From NCBI GenBank assembly GCA_028715865.1, contig JAQUQY010000016.1, positions 1 to 14,209 of the forward strand: a stretch of 14,209 bases of DNA, given 5' to 3'. Position 1 is the stretch's first letter. Each line of letters begins with the position of its first letter. The notes beneath the pieces are model-generated. The model made no database searches and was not told the DNA's origin. It worked only from the letters and a program-made list of their open reading frames with translations. The DNA comes from Syntrophales bacterium. GTDB lineage: Bacteria > Desulfobacterota > Syntrophia > Syntrophales > UBA2210. Both the position numbers and the translations under genes were made by a program. Below, in pieces: positions 12,131 to 14,209 of this stretch.

Positions 12131-14209
12131 TTATCGGGACGATACGAACTGGAAGAGCTTCTGTCGTATAGCCTCAAGCTGACTGCGGTCCTCTCCAAGA
12201 GAAAGCATTTTTGTCTCCTTTTTTCTTTCCCGTTCCGTGCTTCCCGTGGAGACTATGATAACGCCCGCGTCCTGGAGGTACCGGAAGGCTCCCCGGTAAT
12301 TTGGCTGCGACAAGGCCTCCTCCCTTGTAATCTCTCCCTTTTTATACATCTTTATTCCCAGCTTGTGTGATCTCTTCATGAGATCCCGTTCGCTCCTTTC
12401 CCTGGTTTTAAGATAGGAGCTGCCTCGAAGAACAATCCAGTATGATTCGATATAGTTTTGTATCAGACCGGCAAAGGGGGCCAGGCTTATTCTGCCCTTG
12501 CCGGTAACAATAATACGGGTTGTGTCGTCGAAGGTCTCGTCATGGTTGATCATTCCGCGATCGGACAAGTAGGCGAGGGTGTCCCTGATTTCCTCCATAT
12601 CATCGCTTTCGTCATCGAAGATAAATTCATTCCAGAAAAGAGTTTTCAGAAAACGGTAGTCATCCATAACTCTGGAAAGAGGGATGTTATCCTCGTTGCA
12701 CGAAATAATAGAAGAAGCCATGAATGAAATGGGAAGGAAAAAATGCAATATGTTGTTCTTGTAGTATTCAAGACCCATGCGTCGGCCTTCTACAACGGAA
12801 TAGATGATTTCGGCGAATTCTTCCTCCTCCTCCTCGTCATCAACGCCCATCTTCGATATGTTGCCCGATGATTCGAAAAAGATAAGGGCTTCACTAATGG
12901 CGTAATCAATATCGGAAAAAGTTGAAGAAAAGGGTACTTTCCTGAATTCAAGATAGTCTTTAAGCTCGTCTATGACAGTCCGTAGATCATCATGGGCTAT
13001 TCCCCTCCGGTAGTGACCTATCAGTGCCGAGGCCACAAGGGCAAAGGGAGTCACCACAGAAACATTGTTGATCCTGTTAGCTATTTCGTAGCCCATCTTT
13101 CTATAAAGACTCTGCCGCTCCTCGGTAGTTCTGTCATCTATTGAGGGAACTGCCCGGGACAGGTATTCTTTAAGCTGGATAGGTTCACCTATATTCAGAT
13201 AGACTCTGCCGTACCGTTTCTTGAGAACACGGCTGGACTTGACGAGATCCACCGTCGTTTCCTGCCTCTTGACGTTTCCTCCCAATTCTTTCAGATATGA
13301 TTTTTCTTCGATGATCCTGTCATAGCCTATATATACCGGGAAAATGGCGATGTCATCGCAGGCCTTTTCTCGATAGGCCTGAATCACCATGGAGAGAAGC
13401 CCGTACTTGGGCATCACCATCTTCCCCGTGCGGCTTCTTCCACCTTCAATGAAAAACTCGAGGGGGTGGCCTTCCTGGAGTAGAACTTTTATGTATTTTT
13501 CAAAAACCTTTGCGTAGAGCCGGTTGCCGGCGAAAGTTCTTCTCAGAAAGAAAGCCCCCGATCTTCTGAAGATATGTCCCAGCGGCCATATGGTCAAATT
13601 GTTCCCGGCGGCGATGAAGGGAAGCTGAATATTGTTATAATAAAAAATGTAATGAATCAGAAGGTAGTCCATATGACTGCGATGGCATGGCACAATGACG
13701 AAGGGCATTTTTTTTGAAATCTCTCTAATTTTTGCCAGCCCCTCACGATCAATGATGATTCCGTCATAAATATTGTTCCACACCCAGGTAAGAAGGCGGT
13801 CCAGGAAAGCTATATAGCTGTCACGATAATCAGCCGCGATTTCATTGAGATATCGTGAGGCTTTTCTGACGACATCCCGCGGTTCCACGCCTTCCTCAAG
13901 GGCCATTTCATTCATGGTTTGTACCAGTTCGGCGTCCCTTAGAACCTGCCCTACAATCTCCTCTCTTGATTTCAGAAGAGGTCCTAAGATGGATCGCCTT
14001 TCGGCGTTTATTCGATTAATTATTTCACGCCTCAAAAGATCAGATATCATTTCCGGTGACGCTTCTCTGTTCTCATTTATTAACAGTGAAAGATCTATTG
14101 GTTCACAGGAAATGACAGCGGCCTTTCGGGAGTTTCTCAAGAATAGCACAAAGCGCCGTACCGGCCCTGGATTATCCGAGGGTCCAAAAAGCAATTCAGT
14201 AAAACTTCT
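12131..14209 (-). CDS. plsB: Glycerol-3-phosphate 1-O-acyltransferase PlsB (5'-truncated by window edge)
   Basis: PlsB is an inner-membrane enzyme that transfers a fatty acyl chain from acyl-CoA or acyl-ACP to position 1 of glycerol 3-phosphate, the first step of phospholipid synthesis. The acyltransferase motifs are in order: the HX4D box HRSHMD (bases about 13667-13684), GAFFLRRTF, the glycerol-phosphate-binding FFIEGGRSRTGK, and IFPVYIGYD. The frame stays open to base 14209 with no stop, and the residues before the TTG at 14194 (RSFTE) continue PlsB-like sequence, so that TTG is not the start. Compared with E. coli PlsB, where the His lies near residue 306, about 130 N-terminal residues are missing. 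The C-terminal half includes an acidic run DDEEEEEEF encoded by a GAG-rich stretch near 12819-12842, and ends with charged helices. PlsX/PlsY-type enzymes do not have this layout. Confidence 0.93.
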   Translation of the reverse strand, partial: RSFTELLFGPSDNPGPVRRFVLFLRNSRKAAVISCEPIDLSLLINENREASPEMISDLLRREIINRINAERRSILGPLLKSREEIVGQVLRDAELVQTMNEMALEEGVEPRDVVRKASRYLNEIAADYRDSYIAFLDRLLTWVWNNIYDGIIIDREGLAKIREISKKMPFVIVPCHRSHMDYLLIHYIFYYNNIQLPFIAAGNNLTIWPLGHIFRRSGAFFLRRTFAGNRLYAKVFEKYIKVLLQEGHPLEFFIEGGRSRTGKMVMPKYGLLSMVIQAYREKACDDIAIFPVYIGYDRIIEEKSYLKELGGNVKRQETTVDLVKSSRVLKKRYGRVYLNIGEPIQLKEYLSRAVPSIDDRTTEERQSLYRKMGYEIANRINNVSVVTPFALVASALIGHYRRGIAHDDLRTVIDELKDYLEFRKVPFSSTFSDIDYAISEALIFFESSGNISKMGVDDEEEEEEFAEIIYSVVEGRRMGLEYYKNNILHFFLPISFMASSIISCNEDNIPLSRVMDDYRFLKTLFWNEFIFDDESDDMEEIRDTLAYLSDRGMINHDETFDDTTRIIVTGKGRISLAPFAGLIQNYIESYWIVLRGSSYLKTRERSERDLMKRSHKLGIKMYKKGEITREEALSQPNYRGAFRYLQDAGVIIVSTGSTERERKKETKMLSLGEDRSQLEAIRQKLFQFVSSR

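Noticed and set aside
14192..14194. TTG at 14194 as the plsB start
   Set aside because: The frame stays open to the window edge, the upstream residues fit PlsB, and about 130 residues would be missing compared with E. coli PlsB.

Overview
This 14.2-kb bacterial chromosomal window has ordinary housekeeping genes on both sides of a compact V/A-type ATPase operon. Gram-negative features (a PlsB-type acyltransferase, TtcA, PpnP) together with a V-type ATPase of the kind known from spirochaetes and chlamydiae suggest a deltaproteobacterium in the broad sense (Desulfobacterota) or a relative. That placement is inferred from gene content and protein resemblance only. No phage, insertion sequence, CRISPR array, tRNA or rRNA gene was recognised.

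Layout: (1) 1-524 (+) is the C-terminal end of a cation-transporting P-type ATPase cut by the window edge. (2) 595-1874 (-) holds ttcA and smpB, overlapping by ATGA, transcribed towards the P-type ATPase. (3) 2068-2454 (-) is a ppnP-like nucleoside phosphorylase gene with a near-consensus promoter, a strong ribosome binding site and a stem-loop terminator. (4) 2500-2952 is an AT-rich divergent intergenic region with two promoters and several inverted repeats. (5) 2953-10410 (+) is the operon, in the order E, DUF2764-like protein, A, B, D, I, K, with small gaps or overlaps and a strong terminator at 10450-10489. (6) 10490-10773 carries a perfect tandem 20-bp duplication and the upstream region of enolase. 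(7) 10774-12057 (+) is eno. (8) 12131-14209 (-) is plsB, convergent with eno and truncated at its 5' end by the window edge.

How the parts work together: A and B form the catalytic head, D the rotor shaft, K the membrane ring, I the ion channel and stator arm, and E the peripheral stalk. The protein in second place is expected to take the role of the C (d) connector. No recognisable F or G/H subunit gene lies in the operon, as in the seven-gene spirochaete and chlamydial operons. The K subunit has residues matching the sodium-binding set of Enterococcus hirae NtpK, and it also has an apparent N-terminal signal sequence. These are the most interesting features here. I do not see a wholly new system; the rest looks like standard core metabolism, tRNA modification, ribosome rescue and phospholipid synthesis.
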